From: Microcoleus sp. AS-A8
GTDB lineage: Bacteria > Cyanobacteriota > Cyanobacteriia > Cyanobacteriales > Coleofasciculaceae
Direction of reading: 5' to 3'
Assembly: GCA_039962225.1 (NCBI GenBank)
Contig: JAMPKV010000002.1
Coordinates: forward strand, 1 to 64,000
DNA: 64,000 nt
The notes beneath the pieces are model-generated. The model did not search any database. It was not told the DNA's origin and was given only the letters and a program-made list of their open reading frames with translations. Shown here piece by piece: positions 63,459 through 64,000 of the stretch (position 1 is the first letter of the stretch; each line of letters begins with the position of its first letter). The translations under genes and the position numbers were made by a program.

Positions 63459-63677
63459 TTATTGACCTGATGACTCAACAAGTTTTTTGAGACGCAGGTA
63501 AGCTTCCTCTGGCGTATAAGGATCGGTTTTCTTTTCATCAGGAATATAAAATTGCTGGCTATCCGAGAAATAACGCACAACAAAACTCGGAATTAGCCCT
63601 AAATCCATTGCTCGTTTACCCAGTTTTACGGCTGTTTCTGATAGAGTAAATTCATCATGAAATGGAGGCTTATCCAT
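63459..63677 (-). CDS. Small conserved-type protein, 72 residues
   Basis: The product reads MDKPPFHDEFTLSETAVKLG, KRAMDLGLIPSFVVRYFSDS, QQFYIPDEKKTDPYTPEEAY and LRLKKLVESSGQ. It is hydrophilic without signal peptide. I do not know the family. It lies 146 bases upstream of the gene starting at 63313, on the same strand, and the two could be co-transcribed. GGGAGATAACAAAA lies in front of the ATG. Confidence 0.6.
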   Translation of the reverse strand: MDKPPFHDEFTLSETAVKLGKRAMDLGLIPSFVVRYFSDSQQFYIPDEKKTDPYTPEEAYLRLKKLVESSGQ

Positions 63678-63794
63678 TTTTGTTATCTCCCGAAAAGTCA
63701 GTAATTATATTCCTAATTAAACATCTCGGTTGAGAATTATGGCTCGACATTGAACGGCAAAAAAGAAAATTTCCGCCGAAGGTGAGGTCTATAG

Positions 63795-63868
63795 TCTTGC
63801 AGGGAGAATCGAACTGAGCAAATAATGCCTCACTGGAGGTTACACACTCTGAGCTATTTACCCAATAA
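63795..63868 (-). other. Degenerate tRNA-like sequence
   Basis: On the minus strand a box-A-like TAGCTCAGAGTG (about 63858-63847) and a box-B-like AGTTCGATTCTC (about 63816-63805) appear at a tRNA-like distance. The acceptor and T-stem pairs do not close, so it is not a working tRNA. The rest of 63678-64000 shows no gene. Confidence 0.3.
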
Positions 63869-64000
63869 AGCTATGAAAACCTCTTCCCCGTCTCCAGTCC
63901 CCAGTTTTAATTAAAATTGGGTCTTTGCCTGATTTTTGAGCCTCAACCGGATTAGGAAAGCGATCGCATTGTAGTCCTGATTGCTTTTCTTAAACCTCTA

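Overview
The window is chromosomal DNA of a cyanobacterium, most likely a filamentous oscillatorialean type (Coleofasciculus/Microcoleus-like; the genus is inferred). The evidence is the many HIP1 palindromes (GCGATCGC), the circadian kinase SasA, a group 2 sigma factor, cyanobacteria-only small families (DUF2555, DUF760), a GH57 branching enzyme, a COX-like fatty acid dioxygenase paired with a catalase-related protein, a candidate PsrR1-type small RNA, and abundant intergenic palindromic repeats. Coding is on both strands in short operons. No rRNA, intact tRNA, CRISPR array or prophage was seen.

Layout. 1-0.33 kb: 3' end of an IS4-type transposase. 0.5-5.5 kb (minus strand): coaBC with DUF2555, an esterase that seems to start at CTG, a Crp/Fnr regulator, a CHAD protein and an unknown protein. 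6.5-9 kb: pentapeptide-repeat protein and two small proteins. 9.3-12 kb: a NarL/DesK-type two-component system beside a Spy/CpxP-like exported protein, followed by two truncated gene pieces joined back to back. 12.5-16.1 kb: copper module (merR, cupredoxin, copA) with two matching MerR-type promoters. 16.4-21.8 kb: bioB and a PhnD/PhnC/PhnE-like ABC transporter with a fused double permease; a small RNA gene lies between the ATPase and permease genes. 21.9-31.2 kb: a nuclease-ParA fusion, a possible ribbon-helix-helix protein, a phosphodiester glycosidase, a GGCT-like protein, a secreted protein with five internal repeats, a WD40 protein, a Uma2 protein and a GH57 branching enzyme.

31.5-42.4 kb: sasA, a decayed tnpB, the oxylipin gene pair, mutY, a DUF760 protein, a sigma factor, a histidine phosphatase, glucokinase and a small protein. 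42.6-51.6 kb: a sugar-type binding lipoprotein, then a four-gene phosphorelay/c-di-GMP cluster and yebC. 52-56.7 kb: a 1357-residue protein with three TIR domains, a membrane segment and 14 WD40 repeats, followed by a small HTH regulator with two perfect palindromic operators in its divergent promoter region. 57-63.7 kb: a UbiH-type hydroxylase overlapping a stomatin gene tail to tail, mtnA, dxs, a frameshifted small gene and two small conserved genes.

The strongest candidates for undescribed biology are the nuclease-ParA fusion (21923-23065) and the triple-TIR/WD40 protein with its regulatory neighbourhood (51957-56721). A second theme is repeat invasion: several intergenic repeat types recur inside reading frames (permease, binding protein, histidine kinase).
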